64,000 bases of DNA from Thermophilibacter provencensis (GTDB lineage Bacteria; Actinomycetota; Coriobacteriia; Coriobacteriales; Atopobiaceae), in assembly GCF_030372065.1 (NCBI RefSeq), contig NZ_JAUDEA010000002.1:186001-250000 (forward strand), read 5' to 3'. How positions within the stretch are numbered: the first letter of the stretch is position 1; the number at the start of each line of letters is the position of its first letter. Below are positions 57,510 to 64,000 of this stretch, piece by piece. The translations under genes and the position numbers were made by a program. The notes under the pieces are model-generated. The model was not told the origin of the DNA, made no database searches, and saw only the letters and a list, made by a program, of their open reading frames with translations.

Positions 57510-58478
57510 CTACTGGTCGAGCACCTTGCGCCCGGCCTCGTAGATGCTGTAGCGGAGCTTCTTCAGCGGCTTCTCCCACGTGCCGAGGTAGTGGCGGCGC
57601 GCGCCGCCGAAGGCCATCTTGAACTTGGAGAAGCCCGCCCAGGGGTGATCGGGGCCCGCGTCCTCGGGGGCGATGCCATAGAAGTCAACGTGGCTCTTGC
57701 CGAGGTCATGGGCGTCGAGCACGATCTGCACCTGCATGATGACGTTGGCCCCGAGCTTGTAGAAGTCGCGGTCGGTGCCGTTGTGCATGAGGTAGCAGGT
57801 GTCCTCGTCATAGCAGACGAGGTCGGCGGCAACCACGCGCTTCTCGCCGGTGGGGTTGCCCTCCTCATCCTTGAGCGCAACCTCGGCGAGGTAGAGCGCA
57901 GCGGTTCCGGAGGGCATGAGGGAGGCGGCAAACGCCTGGATGTAGTCGTCGGGGCGCAGCTCAACGTCGTCGCGCTCCTCGACGTCGTCCATGAAGGTGG
58001 TGAGGTAGTGGATGTCAGCCGGATCGTGGCTCACGCGAATCGTCACGCCGCGCTTCTCGGCACCGCGGTAGCGACGGCGATGGTTGGGGTCCATGCCCTT
58101 GAGAATCTCGTCCTTCTCGGGCGTGACGTCCAGAATCCAGGTGTCCTCTGCCTGGAGGTGGCGGGCCTTGTGATAGCCCGCGCGCTCGAGGAGCCCCTCG
58201 GCGCCCTCCTCCGCCTCGGGCGTGTCGCCCACCGGCTCCACGCGAACGTAGACGTCATCGTGCGCGGCGGCGATCTTCTCGGCAGCGGCGAGCGCCTCCT
58301 CAAGGGCGGAGAGGTTCGAGAACCCCGGGCCGTACGGGACGTAGAGGCGGGTGGTCTTTGCCGCTCCTGTCTCCTCGACGCCCATGACCACCCAGCCGTC
58401 GCCGGACGCGCGCTCGGTCTCGAGCCCGAGGTCCCTCTGGAAGGCCTCCCACTCAGGCGACTGCAGGAAATGGCTCAT
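57510..58478 (-). CDS. FemX/FemAB-family aminoacyltransferase
   Basis: 322 residues. Starts SHFLQSPEWEAFQRDLG, a typical FemXAB opening; also MDPNHRRRYRGAEKRGVTIR and the GNAT-like C-terminal core (DFYGIAPEDAGPDHPWAGFS, FKMAFGG). These enzymes attach amino acids from tRNA to the peptidoglycan stem. Neighbouring ATP-grasp ligase may serve the same cross-bridge. Confidence 0.9.
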   Translation of the reverse strand: MSHFLQSPEWEAFQRDLGLETERASGDGWVVMGVEETGAAKTTRLYVPYGPGFSNLSALEEALAAAEKIAAAHDDVYVRVEPVGDTPEAEEGAEGLLERAGYHKARHLQAEDTWILDVTPEKDEILKGMDPNHRRRYRGAEKRGVTIRVSHDPADIHYLTTFMDDVEERDDVELRPDDYIQAFAASLMPSGTAALYLAEVALKDEEGNPTGEKRVVAADLVCYDEDTCYLMHNGTDRDFYKLGANVIMQVQIVLDAHDLGKSHVDFYGIAPEDAGPDHPWAGFSKFKMAFGGARRHYLGTWEKPLKKLRYSIYEAGRKVLDQ

Positions 58479-58504
58479 ATGTGTCTCCGTTCTCTAGGAC
58501 CGTC

Positions 58505-59761
58505 CTAGAACGAGGTATCGCTAACCTTGGGATAGTATCGCCTAAACTTCCTGAAGTGGTTCATCTCCGTGAGTTCCACATCAACCCTGCGACGAATCCC
58601 CATGTCCGGCGCGTAGCGCTGCGGGTCGAAGACGCTGCCGGAGGAGACGAGCGCGCTCACCTCGTCAAGCAGCCTCCCGCTCAGGTAGCGGCGCAGGAGC
58701 GCCCAGGGGACGAGCGTGTAGAGCGCCCTTCTCGTGGCGTGTACGGGAACGACGCGCTGGTGGTCGACGAGGTCTGCCACCATCACCCTCATGGGGTTGA
58801 CGCCACCCGCCACCAGATAATAGGAGTTGCGCCCGATGCGCGGGTTTACCTCAAAGAAGAGCCACTCACCGGTGCGCGGGTCGAGCTTGATGTCCACCTC
58901 GGCAAAGCCGCGGTACCCAACGGAGCGCAGCAGCTCGACGGACTTCTCCACAAGCTCCGGGAAGTCGCGCGTGACCATGGCGACCGCGTTGCCCTTGAGC
59001 GAGGGCGCGTGGTCCTCGAGCAGCGTCTGGGCGCAGCCGGCGAGAAGCGCCTCGCCGTCACGGCCAAAGTACAGGGTGATGGCGCCCATGTGCGTGTCGT
59101 CTCCGCGGACGCACTCCTGAACGAGGAAGTCCCCGGCAAAGCCTTCCTCGCGCAGCGCGCTCCAGAGGCGGTCAAGCGCCTCCTGGGACTCCATGAGGTA
59201 GACCTTCCTGAAGCCGCGTCCCAGAAGCGAGAAGTACTCCGCCGAGCTCGCGGGCTTTGCGACAACGGGAAACTCGAGATCAGTGGGCGGGACGCCCCCC
59301 TCACCGGCAAGGCTCACGATCTGGGTGGCGGGCGTGAGAAGGCCGTGCCGCTCGCAGAGTCGGGCAAAGGAGACCTTGTTGGAGACGAGGTCAAAGGCCC
59401 TGCGGTCCGGAACGGGACACACCACGTTGTCGGGGAGCTCGTCTCTCACGGAGATGATGTCCTCGATGGTGGCGTCCGTGTTGGCGAGAAGCGCCACGGT
59501 GGCACCCGGGCGCTTCTCGGCAAGCTCGTTGGCAATGCGGCCCACCTCGGCGAGGAGCGTCTTTGGGGCAAAGTCCGGCACGAGCCGCACGTCGAAGATG
59601 CTCGAGTGCTCGATTGCGGCGATCACGCCGGTGCCGAGCGCCACGGAGCGCACGCCAAAGGCCTCGTGGAACTGGCGGCCGAGAGCATAGACGCTGATGT
59701 CCCCGCCCACGATGACGGGGAGGAGGTCGGTGCGCGAGAATGCGGTCGATGACTTCTTCAC
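58505..59761 (-). CDS. ATP-grasp carboxylate-amine ligase, possible D-aspartate ligase
   Basis: 418 residues from a GTG with AGGAG 5 bases upstream. The N-terminus (LLPVIVGGDISVYALGRQFH, EAFGVRSVALG) matches the AslA-like D-aspartate ligase group. The ATP-grasp core has FPVVAKPASSAEY, LVQECVRGDD, and FFEVNPRIGRNSYY with metal-binding Glu/Asn. Adjacent to FemXAB, so a role in the peptidoglycan side chain is likely; the substrate is inferred. Confidence 0.72.
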   Translation of the reverse strand: MKKSSTAFSRTDLLPVIVGGDISVYALGRQFHEAFGVRSVALGTGVIAAIEHSSIFDVRLVPDFAPKTLLAEVGRIANELAEKRPGATVALLANTDATIEDIISVRDELPDNVVCPVPDRRAFDLVSNKVSFARLCERHGLLTPATQIVSLAGEGGVPPTDLEFPVVAKPASSAEYFSLLGRGFRKVYLMESQEALDRLWSALREEGFAGDFLVQECVRGDDTHMGAITLYFGRDGEALLAGCAQTLLEDHAPSLKGNAVAMVTRDFPELVEKSVELLRSVGYRGFAEVDIKLDPRTGEWLFFEVNPRIGRNSYYLVAGGVNPMRVMVADLVDHQRVVPVHATRRALYTLVPWALLRRYLSGRLLDEVSALVSSGSVFDPQRYAPDMGIRRRVDVELTEMNHFRKFRRYYPKVSDTSF

Positions 59762-59769
59762 GGGCGCTC

Positions 59770-60087
59770 CTAGCGATGACGGGCGTCGAGCTCGCCGGCA
59801 AGCTCGCCAATGGTGACGCCGTAGCGCTCCAGGGTGACGAGCAGGTGGTAGACGAGGTCGGCCGCCTCGTAGCGAATGTGGTCGTGGTCGTTGTCCTTGC
59901 AGGCGAGCGCGACCTCGGTGGCCTCCTCGGTCACCTTCTTGAGGAGCGTGTCCTCGGGGCCCTGCAGAAGACGTGCGGTGTAGGACGTCTCGGGCGACGC
60001 GCCGCGCCTGCCGCGGATGACAGACGCGAGGCCCTCGAGCGTCTCGCCGATGCGGCCGTCCTGCACGTTGGCAGTTCTCTCTCCCAT
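59770..60087 (-). CDS. hisE: Phosphoribosyl-ATP pyrophosphohydrolase
   Basis: Second step of histidine synthesis, PR-ATP to PR-AMP. 105 residues with SYTARLLQ, DTLLKKVTEEATEVALACKD and YEAADLVYHLLVTLERYG, the MazG-like HisE motif. Separate from hisI, from which it is divided by inverted repeats. Confidence 0.94.
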   Translation of the reverse strand: MGERTANVQDGRIGETLEGLASVIRGRRGASPETSYTARLLQGPEDTLLKKVTEEATEVALACKDNDHDHIRYEAADLVYHLLVTLERYGVTIGELAGELDARHR

Positions 60088-60125
60088 ATGCCCTCCATAA
60101 GGCTAATGCGCGACGGTGCGGTGAT

Positions 60126-60245
60126 GACAAAGGTGACAGGGTTGACAAAGGTGACAGGGTAGATTGTCACCATAGAACCCATGGTGACAATCTACCCTGT
60201 CACCTTTGTCAACAATCTACCCTGTCACCTTTGTCAACCCTGTCA
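60126..60245. repeat. Inverted repeat cluster between hisI and hisE
   Basis: Core GACAAAGGTGACAGGG occurs at 60126-60141 and 60144-60159, and complements at 60194-60210 and 60219-60235. The arms flank TGTCACCATAGAACCCATGG. The right end reaches the hisI stop codon, whose TGA lies in a repeat copy. The same core is found at 47551-47647. Confidence 0.8.
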
Positions 60246-60632
60246 CCCGCGGCCCTCCTGAGTCAGTTTACGGTAGAAGCAGCTGCGGTGCCCGGTGTGG
60301 CATGCCGGCCCGGGCGAGTCCACCACCACGAGCAGCGTGTCGGCGTCGCAGTCCACGAGCACGCGCCTCACGCGCTGAACGTTACCGCTCGTAGCACCCT
60401 TGTTCCAAAGCTCCTGACGGCTGCGGCTCCAGAACCAGGTGGTTCCCGTCTCCAGGGTAAGACGCAGCGACTCCCTGCTCATCCACGCGACCATGAGCAC
60501 CTCGCCGGAGCCCTCCTGCTGGACGACAGCGGGCACGAGGCCCCGCTCGTCAAAGCGGACGCCCGCGGCGTCGGGGGCCAGGGGCTCAAGGCGCTCGCCC
60601 GCGTAGGTATAATCGTGCTCGCACGTGGTCAC
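60243..60632 (-). CDS. hisI: Phosphoribosyl-AMP cyclohydrolase
   Basis: Third step of histidine synthesis. 129 residues: [48 protein letters not shown] (metal site) and [11 protein letters not shown] (zinc ligands). Its last codons run into the repeat cluster, so the C-terminus may have been altered by that insertion. Confidence 0.94.
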   Translation of the reverse strand: MTTCEHDYTYAGERLEPLAPDAAGVRFDERGLVPAVVQQEGSGEVLMVAWMSRESLRLTLETGTTWFWSRSRQELWNKGATSGNVQRVRRVLVDCDADTLLVVVDSPGPACHTGHRSCFYRKLTQEGRG

Positions 60633-60686
60633 GACGTCCTCCGTTCTTCCGACCCCTCACTTTACTACAAGCGCAAGGAGCATCAG

Positions 60687-62237
60687 ATGGCATGCGAGAA
60701 GGCGGCACCAAGCTGTGACGTGCTCGTGGTGGGCGCGGGCATCGCGGGGTGCGAGGCGGCCCTCGCCGCGGCGGAGTCTGGTGCGCGCGTCCTTCTCGCA
60801 AGCGCGGGCAAGACCTTCTCTGGCTCGAGCTTCTTCCCGGGAACGTGGGGCCTCGGCCTTGTGGGCCCAAACGGCGAGAAGGACGAGGACGACTTCGTAA
60901 AGACGATTCTTGAGGTTGGGCGTGGCATGGCGGTGCCCGAGCTCGCGCGGGCCCTCGTCCGCGGCGTGGCGCCGGCGATTTCTCGACTCGAAGAGCGCGG
61001 CGTTGAGCTTCGCGGCGCGGACAACCCCGATGAGCGTGACTTCATCCCCTGCTTTGATCGCACGTGCCGCCGCTGGCACGGGCTTGGCCGCGAGTCGTAT
61101 CGCAGCGCGACCGAGGCGGCACTCGCCCGGGCGGGCGTCACAACGCTCCCCCGCCACGAGCTTCTCGACCTGGTGGAGGAAGACGGCCGCGTATGCGGTG
61201 CCGTCCTCTCCAGCTTGAGCGACGGCACCGCGCGGGTGATGAGCGCCGGCGCGGTAATCCTGGCGACGGGTGGCTTTGGCGGGCTCTTCTCGCGCACCCT
61301 CATCATGCCCGACGTGACGGGCACCGCAGCCGCAGTCGCGCTGCGTCACGGCGCACGCCTCATCAACATCGAGTTCATCCAGATCATGCCCGGCCTCGTG
61401 GAGCCGGTGAGAAACGTCGTCTTCAACGAGCGGACGTTCCGCTACGCGCACGTTGAGGGGTTTGACGCGCCAGACGCAGCCGAGCTGCTCGACTCGCGCG
61501 GCGGGCACGGCCCCTTCACGGCAAGCCTCCCGGATTGCGTGGTCGATCTTTCGCTTGCCGCCGCGGGAGAGCGGGGCGCGGCGGTGAGCTACGACCTTCC
61601 AGGGCACCTGCCAGAGTTCATGCAGACGTACTTCTCGTGGTTTGAGGATGCGTTTGGAAGGCGCCCAGACGAGGGCCTGCGCATCGCCCCATACGCCCAT
61701 GCCTCCAACGGAGGAATCCTCGTTGACGAGCACGGCTTCACCGGCGTGCCCGGGCTCTACGCCTGCGGCGAGGCTACCGGCGGCATGCACGGGGCCGACC
61801 GCATCGGCGGCCTCTCGAGCGCAAACGGCCTGGTCTTTGGTCACGCCGCCGGTCGCGCAGCCGCCGCTTCCCGCCCCACACGTGATGAAAAGGGACTGTC
61901 ACTTTTCAACGCCTGGAAGATGGACCTCCGCGAGCTGAGGAGCGCCATGGACGAGCACTGCCTGCTCGGGCGCACGAAGGATGGGCTTCGCGAGATGAGC
62001 CGCGTCCTCAACACGCTGGACGAGAAGAACGCGCGGGTCAAGTCTGCCCATGCGGCAAACTCGATCCTCTCGGCACGAGCCCTCGTCGCCGCCATGCTCG
62101 CCCGCACGGAGAGCCGCGGCGCCCACTATCGCGCGGACTTCCCCCACGAGGACCCCGCCCAGGCGCGTCCGCTCGTCGTCAGGCTCGGCAAAGACGGACG
62201 TCCCGTGGCGGAGCCGCTCGCCACGTCGTTGGCGTAA
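60687..62237 (+). CDS. NadB/fumarate-reductase-like FAD flavoprotein
   Basis: 516 residues from ATG 60687 with AAGGAG 6 bases upstream. FAD dinucleotide-binding motif VLVVGAGIAGCEAALAAAES, ATGGFGGLFSR, and the flavin-linked segment PYAHASNGGILVDEHG, then CGEATGGMHGADRIGG and a C-terminal RTESRGAHYRADFP. This fits L-aspartate oxidase or a related fumarate reductase/glycerol-3-phosphate dehydrogenase subunit. nadA and nadC are not adjacent. It runs against the his genes on both sides. Confidence 0.75.
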   Translation: MACEKAAPSCDVLVVGAGIAGCEAALAAAESGARVLLASAGKTFSGSSFFPGTWGLGLVGPNGEKDEDDFVKTILEVGRGMAVPELARALVRGVAPAISRLEERGVELRGADNPDERDFIPCFDRTCRRWHGLGRESYRSATEAALARAGVTTLPRHELLDLVEEDGRVCGAVLSSLSDGTARVMSAGAVILATGGFGGLFSRTLIMPDVTGTAAAVALRHGARLINIEFIQIMPGLVEPVRNVVFNERTFRYAHVEGFDAPDAAELLDSRGGHGPFTASLPDCVVDLSLAAAGERGAAVSYDLPGHLPEFMQTYFSWFEDAFGRRPDEGLRIAPYAHASNGGILVDEHGFTGVPGLYACGEATGGMHGADRIGGLSSANGLVFGHAAGRAAAASRPTRDEKGLSLFNAWKMDLRELRSAMDEHCLLGRTKDGLREMSRVLNTLDEKNARVKSAHAANSILSARALVAAMLARTESRGAHYRADFPHEDPAQARPLVVRLGKDGRPVAEPLATSLA

Positions 62238-62307
62238 GCGTGGACCCAACGCCCCGCTTTAGAGAACTTGTGGCAAATCGAAATCACCGAGTGCGCAGGA
62301 ATCGAAG

Positions 62308-62328
62308 AAAAGAGCCTGCAAGAGGCCC
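62308..62328 (-). terminator. Terminator downstream of hisF
   Basis: Minus strand: GGGCCT-CTTGC-AGGCTC (6-bp stem with one G-T pair) then TTTTCTT. It is nested in a wider imperfect inverted repeat (62287-62354), and separates hisF from the convergent flavoprotein gene. Confidence 0.55.
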
Positions 62329-62391
62329 GTTATTCTCGATTGCAGCACGCTCGGCAAAATGAGGTCTGGCGAGAAGGGCGGACAGACGAGG

Positions 62392-63159
62392 CTAGAAGTC
62401 CAGGCGCACGGGGATGCCCTGACTGGCCATGTACTCCTTGACCTGGCGGATGGTGAAGGTGCCAAAGTGGAAGACGCTCGCGGCGAGAACCGCGTCCGCC
62501 TCGCCCTCGATGATGCCCTCGGCAAAGTGCTCGAGCGTGCCCACGCCACCCGAGGCGATCACCGGAATGGGCACGGCGCGCGCCACGGCACGGGTGAGCG
62601 CGAGGTCAAAGCCGTCCTTGGTGCCGTCGCGGTCCATGCTCGTGAGCAGGATCTCGCCGGCGCCACGACGGGCCGCCTCGGTCGCCCACTCCACGGCATC
62701 GATGCCCGTAGCCACACGGCCGCCCGCGAGGTAGACCTCCCACTTGTCGGCCTTGCCCACGCGCTTGGCGTCGATCGCGCAGATGACAGCCTGGGAGCCA
62801 AAGGCGCTCGCGGCGGCCGTGAGCAGGGACGGCTCGCGCACGGCGGCGGAGTTGAGCGAGACCTTGTCCGATCCCGCGGCGATCATCTGCCGACATCCCG
62901 CCACGTCGCGAAAGCCCCCGCCCACCGTGAAGGGGATGCGCAGCTCGGCGGCGGCGCGGGCCGCGAGGTCGATCGTGGTGGCTCGGTCATCCGAGGTTGC
63001 CGTGATGTCCAGAAAGACGACCTCGTCGGCGCCCTCGCGGTCGTAGGCGCGCGCAAGCTCCACCGGGTCGCCAGCGTCGCGCAGGTCGACAAAGTTGACG
63101 CCCTTCACCACGCGCCCGTTGTGAACGTCCAGGCAGGGGATGACTCGTTTGGTGAGCAT
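62392..63159 (-). CDS. hisF: Imidazole glycerol phosphate synthase, cyclase subunit
   Basis: 255 residues from ATG 63159 ([20 protein letters not shown]). TIM barrel with catalytic Asp in [12 protein letters not shown] and in [10 protein letters not shown], plus [15 protein letters not shown]. It makes IGP and AICAR with HisH. GAAAGG stands upstream of the ATG. A 143-bp inverted-repeat element separates it from hisA. Confidence 0.96.
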   Translation of the reverse strand: MLTKRVIPCLDVHNGRVVKGVNFVDLRDAGDPVELARAYDREGADEVVFLDITATSDDRATTIDLAARAAAELRIPFTVGGGFRDVAGCRQMIAAGSDKVSLNSAAVREPSLLTAAASAFGSQAVICAIDAKRVGKADKWEVYLAGGRVATGIDAVEWATEAARRGAGEILLTSMDRDGTKDGFDLALTRAVARAVPIPVIASGGVGTLEHFAEGIIEGEADAVLAASVFHFGTFTIRQVKEYMASQGIPVRLDF

Positions 63160-63339
63160 GTGGCGTCCTTTCGCTCTGGTCGGGCCTTGCCGCACGGTAA
63201 CCTCATTGGCAAGGTTACCGCGAAAATCTCACCCCTGGGCACATCGCCCCCGGGTCGTAACAGTGGAACCAGTCCTGGCGACCATCACGATTGCAGGCAA
63301 TGGGAGAGCCGCGCTACCTGAGGAAGTCTTCTTTTGCTC

Positions 63340-63482
63340 GTTTTGGGCAACATTTTTGATATTCGGCATACACCTGACGGCCTCAATAAGACTCCGCATT
63401 GGAAAACCCCAGATAAAAAGGTCGAGGGAGCCCGGGTTCCCGCATCAGGTGTATGTCGAATATCAAAAATGTTGCCCAAAAC
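63340..63482. repeat. Long inverted repeat (MITE-like) between hisA and hisF
   Basis: Two 38-base arms, 63340-63377 and 63445-63482, are reverse complements with one mismatch (a G-T in RNA). A 67-base spacer lies between. The ends begin GTTTTGGGCAA, like the element at 41245-41399. No ORF inside. In RNA it would form a near-perfect 38-bp hairpin. Confidence 0.85.
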
Positions 63483-63534
63483 TCGGAGAATGCGACAGGG
63501 CAAAGGACAACGTGGGACGAGAAGGACAACGTAG

Positions 63535-64000
63535 CTACCGGCACGCAGCGAGGGCGTCCTCAAGCGAGAAGGACCCTTCGTAGAGGGCGCGTCCGGTGAT
63601 GGCGCCCTCCACCACGTCCGGCCCGAGCGCCGAAAGCGCGCGCAGGTCGTCCAGGCTCGCGATGCCGCCCGAGGCCACCACGGGAAAGCCCGCGACCTCG
63701 GCGATGCGGCGGTACGCCCCCGCGTCAACGCCGCAGCGCATGCCGTCGCGCGCCACGTCGGTAAAGACGAGATGGCGATATCCCAGCTCGGCAAGGCGCG
63801 CCACGAGCTCGTCGGCGGCAAGGGCCGCTCCCTCGCGCCAGCCGTTCACGCGCACCTCTCCCCCGCGGGCGGCAACGTCGGCCACGACGAGCTCGCCAAA
63901 CGTTCGCGCAGCCTCGGCGGCGAACGCGGGGTCGCGCACCAGCGCCGTCCCAATGGCAACGCGGCGCACGCCAAGGCCCGCAAGGCGCTCGACCGCCGCC
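63535..64000 (-). CDS. hisA: Phosphoribosylformimino-5-aminoimidazole carboxamide ribotide isomerase, 5' end cut
   Basis: Fourth step of histidine synthesis. About 155 residues of the C-terminal part are present: VRRVAIGTALVRDPAF, HLVFTDVARDGM (catalytic Asp), FPVVASGGIASLDDLRAL and GAITGRALYEGSFSLEDALA. The N-terminal third is beyond base 64000. The downstream gap of 375 bases to hisF carries the long inverted repeat. Confidence 0.93.
   Translation of the reverse strand, partial: AAVERLAGLGVRRVAIGTALVRDPAFAAEAARTFGELVVADVAARGGEVRVNGWREGAALAADELVARLAELGYRHLVFTDVARDGMRCGVDAGAYRRIAEVAGFPVVASGGIASLDDLRALSALGPDVVEGAITGRALYEGSFSLEDALAACR

Noticed and set aside
60231-60686. N-terminal extension of the NadB-like flavoprotein
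   Set aside because: The frame is open upstream but covers hisI on the other strand. The FAD motif and the ribosome-binding site put the start at 60687.

Overview
The window is high-GC DNA. Gene content suggests an actinobacterium of the class Coriobacteriia (Olsenella/Atopobium/Collinsella-like): rapZ-whiA-gap-pgk-tpiA in the actinobacterial order, a NlpC/P60 endolysin with repeats resembling DUF5648, and sugar-fermenting gene sets. This placement is inferred from gene content; no 16S gene is present. Nearly all chromosomal genes lie on the minus strand.

Layout. 1-5.1 kb: tpiA (partial), pgk, gap, whiA, rapZ. 5.1-41.1 kb: an apparently complete siphovirus-type prophage of about 36.0 kb. A perfect 15-bp direct repeat (5113-5127 and 41090-41104) bounds it, and the left copy sits on the putative -10 box of rapZ. 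Reading leftward from the integrase side: an immunity region at 37.2-39.8 kb (Cro-like regulator, S24-type repressor, lipoprotein); an early operon of small genes; recombination and replication genes (resolvase-like nuclease, Sak4-like ATPase, SSB-like protein, initiator with iteron-like repeats, DnaB-like helicase); a methylase and many small zinc-ribbon proteins; an ArpU/RinA-like late regulator; two terminators; packaging (HNH, ParB-methyltransferase, TerS, TerL, portal); a MuF-type head protein with a toxin-like C-terminus; a phage tRNA-Leu; the capsid, connector and tail genes, with a programmed -1 frameshift; and a lysis cassette ending at a terminator.

41.1-55.5 kb: carbon metabolism. 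A fructose operon (Gfo/Idh oxidoreductase, DeoR regulator, fruK, fruBA) is preceded by repeated operator-like sites. Next to it, a presumptive sialic-acid operon holds an oligopeptide-type ABC transporter, a NanA-like lyase, a ROK kinase and NanE. 55.5-64 kb: uvrC, a FemXAB aminoacyltransferase, an ATP-grasp ligase, and a histidine cluster (hisE, hisI, hisF, hisA partial) interrupted by a NadB-like flavoprotein on the plus strand.

Two themes stand out. First, in many actinobacteria uvrC, rapZ, whiA, gap, pgk and tpiA are close neighbours; here uvrC is about 50 kb from rapZ, with the sugar cluster and the prophage between them. Second, several families of long inverted repeats occupy intergenic gaps outside the prophage, and I saw no comparable elements inside it. 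The most interesting phage feature is the MuF protein with a CdiA-like C-terminal domain followed at once by a tRNA gene.
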